Notes under the pieces: generated by a model
Databases searched by the model: none
Seen by the model: only the letters and a program-made list of their open reading frames with translations
What the model was told of the DNA's origin: nothing
Translations under genes and position numbers: made by a program
Shown here: piece after piece, positions 5,581 through 6,141 of the stretch
How the letters are laid out: every line of letters begins with the position of its first letter
How positions within the stretch are numbered: the stretch's first letter is position 1
Assembly (NCBI GenBank): GCA_016282455.1
Contig: JAEEKM010000293.1
Location: 1 to 6,141 of the forward strand
From: Treponema sp.
GTDB taxonomy: Bacteria; Spirochaetota; Spirochaetia; Treponematales; Treponemataceae
DNA: 6,141 nt
Reading direction: 5' to 3'

Positions 5581-6141
5581 CTATTCCAAATAGTTCTCGC
5601 TGGATGGATTCATCTTGAACTGAATGGCCGTCACAACAAAGATGATGATTGCAAGAACCCATGCTGCGGCACAGGCATATCCCTTTTCATCTGCAGAACC
5701 AAAAGCATGCTGCCAGATGTAGAAAACGATTGTTGCAGAACTGTAGTCAGGACCACCATCGGGAGTCATTATCTGGGGTTCCACAATCATCTGTGCTCCA
5801 CCAATAATTCCTGTTACGATGATGTAGAAGGTGATTGGCTGCATGAGAGGCCAGGTAATTCTGCTGAAGATTTTCCATGAACTTGCACCGTCAATAACTG
5901 CGGCTTCATAGTAACTCTTAGGCATGTTCTGTAATGCACCCAGGTACAGAAGGGCTGTTCCACCTACACCACGCCATACACACATTGCAATCATTGCGGG
6001 TTTTACGGTGTGGGAATTCTGAAGCCAGTTGGGAAGATTTTCCTTGGGAATACCGATCCATGCAAGGAACTGGTTCAAAAGACCGTAGTCACCGTTGTAA
6101 AGCCACTGCCACAAAAGGGCAATTGCAACGATGGATGAAAC
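5581..6141 (-). CDS. ABC sugar transporter permease, MalF/UgpA type, 5' end outside window
   Basis: This is the partner permease of the CUT1 importer. The frame is open to the right edge, so only the C-terminal 186 residues are visible; full-length members have about 290-300, so roughly 110 N-terminal residues lie beyond the window. A TTG at 6114-6112 could be mistaken for a start but falls inside a membrane segment (IVAIALLWQWLY) typical of this family. The EAA loop EAAVIDGASSWKIFSRITWP is a strong match. At least four hydrophobic segments are visible, including one near the C-terminus (AAAWVLAIIIFVVTAI). The family pairing of MalF-type then MalG-type permease, 10 bp apart, is standard. The solute-binding protein is probably encoded further upstream, outside the window. 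Confidence 0.93.
   Translation of the reverse strand, partial: VSSIVAIALLWQWLYNGDYGLLNQFLAWIGIPKENLPNWLQNSHTVKPAMIAMCVWRGVGGTALLYLGALQNMPKSYYEAAVIDGASSWKIFSRITWPLMQPITFYIIVTGIIGGAQMIVEPQIMTPDGGPDYSSATIVFYIWQHAFGSADEKGYACAAAWVLAIIIFVVTAIQFKMNPSSENYLE

Noticed and set aside
5545..5880. Open frame of 111 codons on the plus strand
   Set aside because: It lies antisense to two well-supported permease genes, its translation is Cys/His/Asn-rich and unlike a folded protein, and it has no credible start signals.
6112..6141. TTG at 6114-6112 as the start of the MalF-type permease
   Set aside because: The frame stays open to the window edge, the TTG lies within a hydrophobic membrane segment, and starting there would leave only 177 of about 290 expected residues.
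1..6141. Defence system, prophage or integrative element
   Set aside because: No integrase, transposase, phage structural gene, toxin-antitoxin pair, attachment-site repeat or tRNA gene is visible; the genes are housekeeping and sugar-utilisation functions.

Overview
This 6.1-kb window looks like chromosomal sequence from a host-associated or gut treponeme (Spirochaetota), with moderate confidence. The basis is impressionistic: moderate GC with A+T-rich promoters, compact versions of MiaA and TatD, and an arabinan-utilisation operon of the kind found in rumen and gut Treponema. No marker gene here settles the taxonomy.

Layout. The left half is mostly on the + strand. It holds a small unknown ORF at 21-284 (its true start may lie before the window), then a 23S rRNA methyltransferase gene of the RlmI type (325-1638), then miaA (1640-2590), which begins one base after the rlmI stop. 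A small unrecognised gene (2580-2801, minus) converges on miaA and overlaps its 3' end by 11 bp. A 103-bp intergenic region then holds divergent promoters for that small gene and for a TatD-family metal-dependent hydrolase (2905-3660, +). An asymmetric terminator hairpin separates tatD from a minus-strand operon entering from the right edge: a MalF/UgpA-type sugar permease (cut by the window edge), a MalG/UgpE-type permease, and a GH43 endo-arabinanase without a signal peptide. Together these read as import of arabino-oligosaccharides followed by cleavage in the cytoplasm. The solute-binding protein and ATPase are not in the window.

The most notable observation is in rlmI. A 60-bp, in-frame segment interrupts an otherwise intact reading frame just before the catalytic DPP motif. 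It consists of a second direct copy of 26 bp plus a 28-bp inverted copy of the sequence lying directly downstream. It brings one in-frame TAA and also creates what looks like a complete intrinsic terminator inside the gene. Removing 60 bp restores a standard 417-residue RlmI-like protein. The structure carries the signature of a template-switch mutation with 4-nt microhomology, but a library or assembly fold-back artefact has to be excluded.

A second observation is that both rlmI and tatD have a sigma-70-like -10 box ending exactly 6 nt before the ATG and no Shine-Dalgarno, which predicts leaderless mRNAs. The other genes with clear starts mostly have good Shine-Dalgarno sites.
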